Shown here piece after piece: positions 1-8,276 of a DNA stretch of 64,000 nucleotides. The position numbers and the translations under genes were made by a program. Each line of letters begins with the position of its first letter. The stretch's first letter is position 1. The stretch covers positions 1,815,115-1,879,114 of the forward strand of contig NZ_VLLG01000003.1 in NCBI RefSeq assembly GCF_007830125.1, in the 5' to 3' direction. Under the pieces are notes generated by a model that was not told the DNA's origin, made no database searches, and was given only the letters and a program-made list of their open reading frames with translations. The DNA comes from Chitinophaga japonensis. Its GTDB lineage: Bacteria; Bacteroidota; Bacteroidia; Chitinophagales; Chitinophagaceae.

Positions 1-259
1 GGTGGAACTTCGCATGTACAAATACTGTTGGCATATATTTGTCATGCTAGGTTTCATAATTAGGACATTTATTGTACTTGTGCAACCAGGATTGTAAATA
101 TAGATAAATATCTTATATAAAGTATACTTTGTATAAAAAAATATTTAAACTCAATAAAAAGGACGCGGGTGCATAACTAATTCTTGGGAGGATAGCCCGA
201 ATCCTTTATTTTTGCCAGTAACCTGATTTTGCTAAAAGATTTAGTATTTATATTTTATT
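1..259. other. AT-rich region upstream of parE
   Basis: I see no gene here. The sequence is AT-rich and presumably holds the promoter and leader of the parE operon. A TATACTTTG-like stretch near 123-131 resembles the Bacteroidota -7 box but has the wrong internal spacing, so I do not call it a promoter. Confidence 0.4.
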
Positions 260-2161
260 ATGGCAATTACTGATAAAACGGACAAAAAGGATCTCTTTGC
301 GGCCTATACGGAAGACTCCATCCGCTCCCTGGACTGGCGCGAGCACATACGCCTGCGCCCGGGGATGTATATAGGCAAGCTGGGAGACGGTACCAGCATG
401 GACGACGGTATCTACATACTTATTAAAGAAGTGGTGGATAACTGTATCGACGAACATACGATGGGCTTTGGCCGGCAGGTGGATATCAAGGTATCGGAGC
501 ACAGCGTAACCGTGCGCGATTATGGCCGCGGCATCCCGCTGGGCAAGGTGGTGGACGTGGTGAGCAAGATCAATACCGGCGCGAAATATGACAGCAAGGC
601 CTTCCAGAAATCCGTGGGCCTGAACGGGGTGGGTACCAAAGCGGTGAACGCCCTTTCCACCTATTTCAGAGTGCAGTCCGTACGCGACGGCCGCATGAAA
701 GTAGCCGAGTTTGAGCGCGGCGTGCTTACCAAGGAGCACAAGGAGGCCGCTACCAGCGAAACCAACGGTACGCTGGTGACCTTTATCCCCGACGATACCG
801 TTTTTAAGAACTTTCACTATATCCCCGAGTTCCTGGAGAACCAGATATGGAACTATTGCTTCCTGAACGCGGGCCTCACCATTAACTTCAACGGCCAGAA
901 ATACGTTTCAAAGAACGGCCTGCTGGACCTGCTGCAGCGCAAGACCAACGAAGAGGACCTGCGCTATCCCATCATCCACCTGAAAGGGGAGGATATCGAG
1001 GTGGCCATCACCCATGAGAACCAGTACGGCGAGGAGTATTACTCCTTTGTGAACGGGCAGCACACCACCCAGGGCGGTACGCACCTGGCGGCTTTCCGCG
1101 AAGCGTTTGTAAAGACCGTGCGCGACTTCTATAAAAAGGACTATGATGCCACGGATATCCGCGCATCCATCTGCGCCGCCATTTCCGTAAGGGTGCAGGA
1201 GCCGGTGTTTGAATCGCAGACCAAGACCAAGCTGGGCTCCCTTACCGTATACGAAGGTGGCCCCTCCATGAAGGCCTTTGTACTGGACTTCCTGAGCAAG
1301 CACCTGGACGATTTCCTGCACCGGAACCCCGCTGTGGCGGAAGCCATGAAAAAGCGCATTGAGCAGAGCGAGCGCGAGCGCAAGGAGCTGGCCGGCATTA
1401 AGAAACTGGCCAACGAGCGGGCAAAGAAAGCCAACCTTCATAATCGTAAGCTGCGCGATTGCCGCATTCACCTGAACGATGAGGTTAGCGGCAAGGACAA
1501 GCTGGAAGTAGACGCCAAAAGGCTGGAAACCGTGATCTTTATTACCGAGGGCGATTCCGCCAGCGGTTCCATCACCAAATCCCGCAACGTGGAGACACAG
1601 GCCGTGTTCAGCCTGCGCGGTAAGCCGCTGAACAGCTTTGGCCTTACCAAGAAGATCGTGTACGAGAACGAGGAATTTAACCTGCTGCAGCACGCGCTGA
1701 ATATAGAAGAAGGACTGGAAGGACTGCGCTACAACAAGATCGTGGTAGCCACGGATGCCGATGTGGACGGCATGCACATCCGCCTGCTGCTCCTTACCTT
1801 TTTCCTGCAGTTCTTCCCGGACCTGGTGAAGAACGGCCACGTGTACATCCTGGAAACGCCGTTGTTCCGCGTGCGCAACAAGCAGGAGACCATCTACTGC
1901 TATAGCGAGGAGGAAAAGCAGCAAGCCGTGAAAAAGCTGGGCAGCAAACCGGAGATCACCCGCTTTAAAGGCCTGGGCGAGATATCGCCCGAGGAATTCG
2001 GCCGCTTTATAGGTGAGGACATGAAAGCTGATCCGATCATTTTATCCAAGGACATCCATATCCAGAAACTGCTGGAATATTACATGGGCAAGAACACCCA
2101 AACCCGCCAGGAATTTATTATCAGCAACCTGCGGTACGAAAAAGATCTGGTGAATGAGTAA
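260..2161 (+). CDS. parE: DNA topoisomerase IV subunit B (ParE, GyrB family)
   Basis: ATPase subunit of the type IIA topoisomerase that decatenates daughter chromosomes; it works as ParC2ParE2. The 633-residue protein has the GHKL ATPase start (EVVDNCIDE, then DYGRGIP and VGLNGVGTKAVNAL), a transducer region, and a C-terminal TOPRIM domain with EGDSASGS and DADVDGMHI, which bind the catalytic metal. It lacks the roughly 170-residue insert of enterobacterial GyrB, and its length fits Bacteroidota ParE. parC lies 1.3 kb downstream on the same strand, which favours topo IV over gyrase. The stop codon overlaps the next gene by 8 nt, so translation is probably coupled. Confidence 0.93.
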   Translation: MAITDKTDKKDLFAAYTEDSIRSLDWREHIRLRPGMYIGKLGDGTSMDDGIYILIKEVVDNCIDEHTMGFGRQVDIKVSEHSVTVRDYGRGIPLGKVVDVVSKINTGAKYDSKAFQKSVGLNGVGTKAVNALSTYFRVQSVRDGRMKVAEFERGVLTKEHKEAATSETNGTLVTFIPDDTVFKNFHYIPEFLENQIWNYCFLNAGLTINFNGQKYVSKNGLLDLLQRKTNEEDLRYPIIHLKGEDIEVAITHENQYGEEYYSFVNGQHTTQGGTHLAAFREAFVKTVRDFYKKDYDATDIRASICAAISVRVQEPVFESQTKTKLGSLTVYEGGPSMKAFVLDFLSKHLDDFLHRNPAVAEAMKKRIEQSERERKELAGIKKLANERAKKANLHNRKLRDCRIHLNDEVSGKDKLEVDAKRLETVIFITEGDSASGSITKSRNVETQAVFSLRGKPLNSFGLTKKIVYENEEFNLLQHALNIEEGLEGLRYNKIVVATDADVDGMHIRLLLLTFFLQFFPDLVKNGHVYILETPLFRVRNKQETIYCYSEEEKQQAVKKLGSKPEITRFKGLGEISPEEFGRFIGEDMKADPIILSKDIHIQKLLEYYMGKNTQTRQEFIISNLRYEKDLVNE

Positions 2162-3077
2162 TGCAACATCCGACATGAACCTGTTACATATCGTATTTGG
2201 TCCCGCTTCTGCACCAGCGCTGGCAGCCGCCTTTGAGCTGGAAGAAACGCTGAAGGGGGACATCCTGTGTTTTGAGGACGACCTGTCCGTAGGGCCACTG
2301 TTCATCCTGGACACGAAAGACGGGCAGGCCAACCGCCGCCAGTGGTGGCAACAACTGGCCGGCCTGCAGCCCCAGCCGGTGGCGGCGACGGGCAACGAAG
2401 CCGCTAATGCCGATGCAGCGCCCGCCCCGGCGGCCGAAGAAGAGAACGGCGACCCGGAAAAGGCCCGGCAACTGAAAGCCCTCCTGAAAGCGGAGCCGGA
2501 ACTGGAAGTATGGATTTGGGCCGGGCAGAATGCCCGCGACGTATGTGGTTATTACTGGCTGGTAAGCCAGTTGTACGATTTTGCCGGCCGCATACATATT
2601 ATCTACCTCAACAACCTGCCTTTCCTGAATGAGAAGGGCGCCGTATTTTATCCTACCCACCTGCACCAGATACTGCCGAAGGAGTTCCTGAAGGCCAGGA
2701 AGCTGGCCCGCCCGGTATCCCTGGCGGAATTTGAGCTGGACGGGGACGAATGGCACCGCCTGATGAATGAAAATGCCGGCGTGCGCCTGCTGGAAGGCGG
2801 CAAAAAGATCAAGGGAGAGCCCGCTGTGTTTTATGACAAGGAGCTGCTGCAGCAATGCGGGAAGGATTTCCGGAAGGCCGCAAAGGTAGTAGGACAGGTA
2901 ACCGGTAAGCTGAAATATCCCGTGATGGAACAATACCTTTCCTGGCGGCTGAAAGAGCTGGTAAAAGAGGAAAAGCTGGAAAGCAAAGGGGAGCTGAAAA
3001 CGATGAAGGATTTTGAAGTGAAGCTGCCCGGCGCAGGAGAGGAAACGGAAGCGCCCAACGCTGAAAATGCTGCCTGA
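2154..3077 (+). CDS. DUF1835-domain protein of unknown function
   Basis: 307 residues. The N-terminus (MNLLHIVFGPASAPAL, then GDILCFEDDLSVGPL) matches the DUF1835 pattern, whose biochemical role is not known to me. A low-complexity Ala/Glu-rich stretch lies at about residues 75-105, and the C-terminus is charged and acidic. The ATG at 2154 overlaps the parE stop; an internal ATG at 2175 (residue 8) starts closer to the conserved block and could be the real start. The gene sits between parE and parC in one apparent operon. No signal peptide or membrane segment is visible, so it is probably cytoplasmic. Confidence 0.8.
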   Translation: MSNATSDMNLLHIVFGPASAPALAAAFELEETLKGDILCFEDDLSVGPLFILDTKDGQANRRQWWQQLAGLQPQPVAATGNEAANADAAPAPAAEEENGDPEKARQLKALLKAEPELEVWIWAGQNARDVCGYYWLVSQLYDFAGRIHIIYLNNLPFLNEKGAVFYPTHLHQILPKEFLKARKLARPVSLAEFELDGDEWHRLMNENAGVRLLEGGKKIKGEPAVFYDKELLQQCGKDFRKAAKVVGQVTGKLKYPVMEQYLSWRLKELVKEEKLESKGELKTMKDFEVKLPGAGEETEAPNAENAA

Positions 3078-3486
3078 AATAAAATTAATGACTATGGTAA
3101 CGGTAACACCCCTGGAATTAATAGGCCAGGACGAACGGGGCGCTAATTATGCCTGGAGCTCCCTGCGCACCGGCAACTTTATCATCTGCTACCGCAAGGC
3201 CGGCAGCAGCAGCGGGCAGCATTACCATGAGGGAAAGAGCGATTACAAGAACCCGGAGATCATGTTCCTGCTCAGCGGTAAAGCGGAGCTGCACTGGTGC
3301 CCGGTCGGTGAAAAAGAGATGCGCGTCACCACGCTGGAGGCGCCCGCCAGGGTAGAGGTGGCCATTAATATCTGGCACCAGCTCATTGCCGTAACCGACT
3401 GCGCCTTTATGGAGCTGAACTCCGTGGAAGATGTGCAGCGCGATTCCGTAAGAATATGGAGAGAGGAGTTTGAAAAAAGAATGTAA
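3067..3486 (+). CDS. Small cupin-fold protein
   Basis: 139 residues, resembling a single-domain cupin. The first cupin motif is recognisable as GQHYHEGKS followed by an acidic residue (PEIMFLLSGKAELHW), and the second appears as the weaker INIWHQLIAVTDCAFMELN. Cupins bind metals or small ligands; the substrate here cannot be read from the sequence. It overlaps the DUF1835 gene by 11 nt and lies 17 nt upstream of parC, so it is co-transcribed with the topoisomerase genes. Met8 and Met10 are alternative starts. Confidence 0.6.
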   Translation: MLPEIKLMTMVTVTPLELIGQDERGANYAWSSLRTGNFIICYRKAGSSSGQHYHEGKSDYKNPEIMFLLSGKAELHWCPVGEKEMRVTTLEAPARVEVAINIWHQLIAVTDCAFMELNSVEDVQRDSVRIWREEFEKRM

Positions 3487-3503
3487 GCTGTTAAAATCAG
3501 ACT

Positions 3504-6050
3504 ATGGACGATCAAAATAACATCCTGCCAAACGACGACGCATTACACAATATCACCCACGTGGGTGGTATGTACGAAAACTGGTTCCTGGACTACGCCT
3601 CCTACGTGATCCTGGAACGCGCGGTGCCCAGCGTGGAAGATGGGTTGAAACCGGTACAGCGGCGCATTTTGCACGCCATGAAAGAAATGGATGACGGCCG
3701 TTTTAACAAGGTGGCCAACATCATCGGGCAAACCATGCAGTACCATCCGCATGGCGATGCTTCCATCAGCGACGCTATCGTGAACCTGGGACAGAAAGAC
3801 CTGCTGATAGAAACGCAGGGCAACTGGGGGGATGTGCGCACCGGCGATGACGCCGCCGCCGCCAGGTACATAGAGGCGCGCCTGTCCAAATTTGCGCTGG
3901 AAGTGGCCTTTAATCCCAAGACCACCACCTGGCAACTGAGCTACGACGGCCGCAAGAACGAGCCGCTCACCCTGCCCATGAAGTTCCCCCTGCTGCTGGC
4001 GCAGGGCGCCGAGGGCATTGCCGTGGGCCTTTCCACCAAAATACTGCCGCACAATTTCTGCGAACTGATAGACGCCTCCATCAAATACCTGCGCGGCCGC
4101 AAGTTTGAGCTGTATCCCGACTTCGCCACCCAGGGCATGATAGACGTAGGCGCCTATAACGACGGCAAGCGCGGCGGCAAGGTACGGGTGCGCGCCCATA
4201 TCGAGGAAAAGGATAAAAAGACCCTGCTGATAAAAGATGTGCCATACGGTATTACCACCACGCAATTGATGGAATCCATCGTAAAGGCCAATGACAACGG
4301 CAAGATCAAGATCAGGAAAGTGGTGGACAATACCGCCAGGGACGTGGAGATAGAAGTGCAACTGGCCCCCGGCATTTCACCGGACATTACCATTGACGCG
4401 CTGTACGCTTTCACGGACTGCGAAATATCCATCTCGCCCAATGCCTGCGTGATCGTGGAAGACAAGCCGCACTTCCTCACCGTGTCCGACCTGCTGAAAT
4501 ACGCTGCGGACTTTACCCGCGAGCTGCTGAAGAAGGAGCTGGAAATAAAGCTGGCCGAGCTGGAAGACAAGTGGCACTATACCTCCCTGGAAAAGATCTT
4601 CTTTGAAAAGCAGATCTACAAGGAGCTGGAACAGAAGCACAAGGACTGGGAAACCGTGCTGGCGGCTATTGACAAGGGCTTTAACCCCTACAAGAAGCAA
4701 CTGAAACGGGAGATCATCCGGGAGGATATCGTAAAGCTTACCGAGAAGCCCGTACGCCGTATCTACCGCCTGGACATCAACGAGCTGAATGAGCAGATCA
4801 AAGGGATTGAAGGCGATATCAAACAGGTAAAATATGACCTGGACCACCTGGTGGATTTTGCCGTAAGCTACTACGAAGGCTTGCTGAAGAAATATGGCAA
4901 AGGCCGCGAACGGCAGACAGAGATCAAGACCTTTGACACCATACAGGTGCAGCAGGTGGCCATAGCCAATACCAAGCTGTATGTAAACCGGGCCGATGGC
5001 TTTATCGGGACGTCCCTGAAGAAGGATGAATTTGTAGCAGACTGCTCTGACCTGGACAACATCATCGTGTTCCGCCGGGACGGCAAGATGCTGGTGACCA
5101 AGGTGTCCGATAAAACATTTGTAGGCAAGGATATCATTCATGTGGACGTGTTCCGCAAGAACGACGAGCGCACTACCTACAACATGATCTACGTGGATGG
5201 CAGGACCGGCACCAGCTACGCCAAGCGGTTTAACGTGACCGGCGTGACCCGCGACAAGGAATATGACCTTGCCGCCAAGGGAGAGAAGAATTCCAAGGTG
5301 CATTACTTCAGCGCCAATCCCAACGGCGAGGCCGAAGTGGTGACCGTGAAACTAAGTCCCAACTGCGCCGCCCGCAACAAGGAGTTTGACATGTACTTTG
5401 AGACCATTGCCATCAAGGGCCGTAGCTCCCAGGGCAACCAGGTGACCAAGTATCCCATCCGCAGCGTGAAGTTCAAGGAAAAAGGCGTGTCCACCCTCTC
5501 CGGCCTGAAGATATGGTATGATGATAAAGTAGGACGCCTGAACACCGAGGAACGCGGCGTATACATCGGCAGCTTTGAAAACGAGGACAAGATATTCGTG
5601 GTGTACAAGAACGGCACTTACGAGCTGACCAATTTTGAGCTGACCAACCGCTATGAGCCGGATGATGTGGTGTACATCGAAAAATTCAGCCCGGAAAAAA
5701 CCGTGTCCGCCATTTACTATGATGCAGACAAACAGCAGTTTAACGTAAAACGTTTCCGTATAGAAACGCAGACACTGAACAACAAATTCCTGTTCATCAA
5801 GGAAGGCGCAGGCAATTACCTGGAGCTGGCCACCACCCACTCAGACCCGGTGGTGCTGCTGAAGACCGGTAAAAAACGCAGCCCGGAAGAAGAAGAGATC
5901 AACCTCAACGAGTTCGTGGAAGTGACCGGCTGGAGAACTGTAGGCACCCGTATTGCCGGCAACGACCTGGTAAGCGTGGAACTGCTGTCTGAAGATGAGG
6001 ACCCCAGCCCGGATGAAGAGGAGGGAAATGTGCAGGGAGAATTGTTTTAG
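3504..6050 (+). CDS. parC: DNA topoisomerase IV subunit A (ParC, GyrA family)
   Basis: DNA-cleaving subunit of topo IV, partner of ParE. The 848-residue protein has the type IIA winged-helix/tower layout: YASYVILERAVPSVEDGLKPVQRRIL near the N-terminus, QYHPHGDASIS in the QRDR-like helix, and AARYIEARLS, whose Tyr should form the covalent DNA link. From about residue 500 the C-terminal half reads as a degenerate beta-pinwheel (blades such as ADGFIGTSLKK and KDIIHVDVF), without a clear GyrA box; this supports ParC rather than GyrA. The tail is acidic. A strong terminator follows, so this ends the operon. Confidence 0.93.
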   Translation: MDDQNNILPNDDALHNITHVGGMYENWFLDYASYVILERAVPSVEDGLKPVQRRILHAMKEMDDGRFNKVANIIGQTMQYHPHGDASISDAIVNLGQKDLLIETQGNWGDVRTGDDAAAARYIEARLSKFALEVAFNPKTTTWQLSYDGRKNEPLTLPMKFPLLLAQGAEGIAVGLSTKILPHNFCELIDASIKYLRGRKFELYPDFATQGMIDVGAYNDGKRGGKVRVRAHIEEKDKKTLLIKDVPYGITTTQLMESIVKANDNGKIKIRKVVDNTARDVEIEVQLAPGISPDITIDALYAFTDCEISISPNACVIVEDKPHFLTVSDLLKYAADFTRELLKKELEIKLAELEDKWHYTSLEKIFFEKQIYKELEQKHKDWETVLAAIDKGFNPYKKQLKREIIREDIVKLTEKPVRRIYRLDINELNEQIKGIEGDIKQVKYDLDHLVDFAVSYYEGLLKKYGKGRERQTEIKTFDTIQVQQVAIANTKLYVNRADGFIGTSLKKDEFVADCSDLDNIIVFRRDGKMLVTKVSDKTFVGKDIIHVDVFRKNDERTTYNMIYVDGRTGTSYAKRFNVTGVTRDKEYDLAAKGEKNSKVHYFSANPNGEAEVVTVKLSPNCAARNKEFDMYFETIAIKGRSSQGNQVTKYPIRSVKFKEKGVSTLSGLKIWYDDKVGRLNTEERGVYIGSFENEDKIFVVYKNGTYELTNFELTNRYEPDDVVYIEKFSPEKTVSAIYYDADKQQFNVKRFRIETQTLNNKFLFIKEGAGNYLELATTHSDPVVLLKTGKKRSPEEEEINLNEFVEVTGWRTVGTRIAGNDLVSVELLSEDEDPSPDEEEGNVQGELF

Positions 6051-6073
6051 GAGGATGCAATAACCGTAATATG

Positions 6074-6113
6074 AGACCTGCCAGGTTTTAAAAACCCGGC
6101 AGGTCTTTTTTTT
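6074..6113 (+). terminator. Rho-independent terminator after parC
   Basis: The arms AGACCTGCC and GGCAGGTCT flank an AT-rich loop and are followed by eight T residues. It lies 24 nt after the parC stop and closes the parE-parC operon. Confidence 0.9.
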
Positions 6114-6262
6114 CACCAATTATTTTTATTTTGTCCCCCAAACCAGGATCTATAAAAGCACCGGCATATTACTGTAGCGCGAATGTCCTTAACAATAAGA
6201 TAAAATATTGTGAAGGATGGGATGTTTAACTTGCAGCCGTCTCCACATTTTTTGTCGATCGA

Positions 6263-6817
6263 ATGAGATATCAACAATCCACTGAAGCCGAACTGTTGCA
6301 ACTGCTGGCGGGGAATGACAGTGCTGCCTTTGAAGCGTTGTACCACCGGTACTGGCAACAGTTGTACATTTTTGCTTTTAAGAAGCTGCGGCAGGCAGAT
6401 GAAGCAAAGGATGCAGTGCAGGATGTATTCATCAACCTGTGGCAGCGCCGGCATCACCTGCAGGTGCACACTACCTTGCAGGCTTACCTGTATGCCGCTG
6501 TCCGTTACGAGATATTGCGCAGGTATGCGGCGGCTTTAAAGGCCGGGGTATCCCCCGCACAGGTGGAGCAGTTGGTGCTGGCGGCGCCCGCACAGGCTAC
6601 GGATGCCGTGCATGAAAAGGAGCTGTTGCAGCAACTGCATACCGCGGTGGAACAATTACCGTTAAAAATGAAAGAAATATACCTGCTAAGCCGCAACAAC
6701 CACAAGCCCATTGCTGTTATTGCCGATGAGCTGAGCCTTTCCGAGCAAACCGTCAAGAACCAGCTCTCCCGCGCGCTGATGCGGCTGCGGGCGCATTTGA
6801 AAGAAACAGCCCTGTAA
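6263..6817 (+). CDS. ECF RNA polymerase sigma factor
   Basis: 184 residues. Sigma70 region 2 spans about residues 10-85 (FEALYHRYWQQLYIFAFKK, then DEAKDAVQDVFINLWQRR). Region 4 spans about 125-175 (LPLKMKEIYLLSRNNHKPI, then LSLSEQTVKNQLSRALMRLR). Bacteroidota ECF factors of this type are held by a FecR-like anti-sigma factor until a SusC-type transporter signals substrate binding. The next genes are exactly FecR, SusC and SusD, so this factor probably drives that locus. Confidence 0.92.
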   Translation: MRYQQSTEAELLQLLAGNDSAAFEALYHRYWQQLYIFAFKKLRQADEAKDAVQDVFINLWQRRHHLQVHTTLQAYLYAAVRYEILRRYAAALKAGVSPAQVEQLVLAAPAQATDAVHEKELLQQLHTAVEQLPLKMKEIYLLSRNNHKPIAVIADELSLSEQTVKNQLSRALMRLRAHLKETAL

Positions 6818-6896
6818 AGTCCTTAACAATTCCTTAACATATCCCGCTGGTACTTCCCGCCTTTTCCAGGTGCTATATAATGGCACACTACAATAA

Positions 6897-8003
6897 ATGG
6901 ATCAACAACAGTTAAAGGCAATTATAGAACGGTACCTGGAAGGCAGGGCCACGCCCGCAGAACAGGCATTTATAGCGCAATGGCTGGATGAAATCGAGCC
7001 GGATGAATTTTTTTCACAAACGCGAGATTCCATCCGGCCATTGAAAAATCAAATGTTAACGGATGAAACGGCGCCCGATGACACGGACCTTTCAGATATG
7101 GAATGGGACCAGTTGGAGGCGGACATGCTGGCCGGTATCCGGCGGGGGGCGGGCTATGAAGCGCCTTCCTTTCCCGGGGAAGAAAAACGGATCATCCGCT
7201 CCCTGGGCATCCTGAAGCGCATTGCCGCCGTGCTGGTGCTGGTTGCCGGCGGTACTGCCGCATTCCTCTACCTGCGTTCATGGTCCGTAAAACCCGCTAC
7301 GGCGCCTGCTGCTGTGGTAGTACAGGAAGCGGCGCCGGCCATACAGTACCAACTGGTGCATACCGGCGCCGGCAATACGAAGAAAATAACGCTGCCGGAT
7401 GGCTCCATAGTGACCCTGAACAAAGCATCGCGCCTGCGCTATCCTGCGCAGTTCGGCAAGAGCAGGGAGGTATACCTGGAAGCAGGGGAGGCGTTCTTCG
7501 AGGTGCATACGGATGCGGCGCGCCCGTTCATGGTGCATACCAGCGAGCTGCGTACCCGGGTGCTGGGCACTTCTTTTAACGTGCGTGCCCGCGCCGGTAA
7601 AATTAATGTAATGGTAAAGACCGGGAAGGTGATGGTAAGCACACCCGTAACCGCCAGGGGGCCTGCCCGTGATGTGGTGCTGGACCCTAACCACGCGCTG
7701 GAAGTGGATACGCTCAGCTATAGCGGCCGCCCTTATGCCGCGCCGGCATGGATTGCCACCGCCTGGTGCGCACGCCGGCTGGAATTCCGTCAGCATACAT
7801 TATCAGATATTATAAAAGCGCTGGAGAACAGGTTTGACACGCAGATCAGCTTACAATCACCGGCATTGGGACAATACCGCTATACAGCCACCTTCACCGC
7901 TGCCAATTCCCTGGATGAAATACTGGATGCGCTTTGCCTCGTGCACCAGTTAAGATATGAACAGAGAAATAATAAGGTGACAATACAGGCAATTAATAAT
8001 TAA
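6897..8003 (+). CDS. FecR-family anti-sigma factor
   Basis: 368 residues. It has a cytoplasmic anti-sigma N-terminal region, one membrane span at about residues 104-124 (IAAVLVLVAGGTAAFLYLRS), a periplasmic FecR domain at about 155-260 (KKITLPDGSIVTLNKASRLRYP), and a C-terminal DUF4974-like domain at about 295-365 (LEFRQHTLSDIIKALENRF). In this family the periplasmic part contacts the STN domain of the partner transporter, encoded next. The last codons run directly into an AT-rich palindromic repeat, so the final INN residues come from repeat sequence. Confidence 0.92.
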   Translation: MDQQQLKAIIERYLEGRATPAEQAFIAQWLDEIEPDEFFSQTRDSIRPLKNQMLTDETAPDDTDLSDMEWDQLEADMLAGIRRGAGYEAPSFPGEEKRIIRSLGILKRIAAVLVLVAGGTAAFLYLRSWSVKPATAPAAVVVQEAAPAIQYQLVHTGAGNTKKITLPDGSIVTLNKASRLRYPAQFGKSREVYLEAGEAFFEVHTDAARPFMVHTSELRTRVLGTSFNVRARAGKINVMVKTGKVMVSTPVTARGPARDVVLDPNHALEVDTLSYSGRPYAAPAWIATAWCARRLEFRQHTLSDIIKALENRFDTQISLQSPALGQYRYTATFTAANSLDEILDALCLVHQLRYEQRNNKVTIQAINN

Positions 8004-8155
8004 TAGTTAATAATTAATAATCGTAAAACTGTTGTATCAATGAAGCACTGATGTCCTGAAATCTACTTGCCATTAATAATGAATAATCGTAGCGCTATCG
8101 CGTCCTCGTAACATTGCACCGCTAATTATTAATTATTCATTATTAATTATTAATT
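7992..8155. repeat. AT-rich intergenic inverted repeat (family 1, copy 1)
   Basis: Iterations of TTAATAATTAA-type sequence at 7992-8023 and, inverted, at 8122-8155 surround about 100 nt of unrelated sequence. The same arms occur at 22530-22640. It abuts the FecR stop codon. A short hairpin at 8161-8190 (AAACCGG/CCGGTTT arms with an A-run on its left) follows. Confidence 0.7.
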
Positions 8156-8276
8156 AAAAAAAACCGGCTATGCGCCAACATAACCGGTTTGAATTTGCTG
8201 CTGCTCCTCCGTAACGACCAATTACCGGGAATGCGGGCAGCGTGTTTTTTATACTTGATAAAAACCATTCAAAATT

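Noticed and set aside
260..6050. Long minus-strand open frames across parE and parC (for example 908-1924 and 4377-5303)
   Set aside because: They lie opposite strongly supported genes, lack family motifs and follow from GC-biased third positions.
8161..8190. Minus-strand terminator-like hairpin (AAACCGG/CCGGTTT with A-run on the left) with no minus-strand gene feeding it
   Set aside because: The only minus-strand frame ending there is 17 codons with no start or family likeness. It is probably part of the neighbouring repeat or a fortuitous stem.
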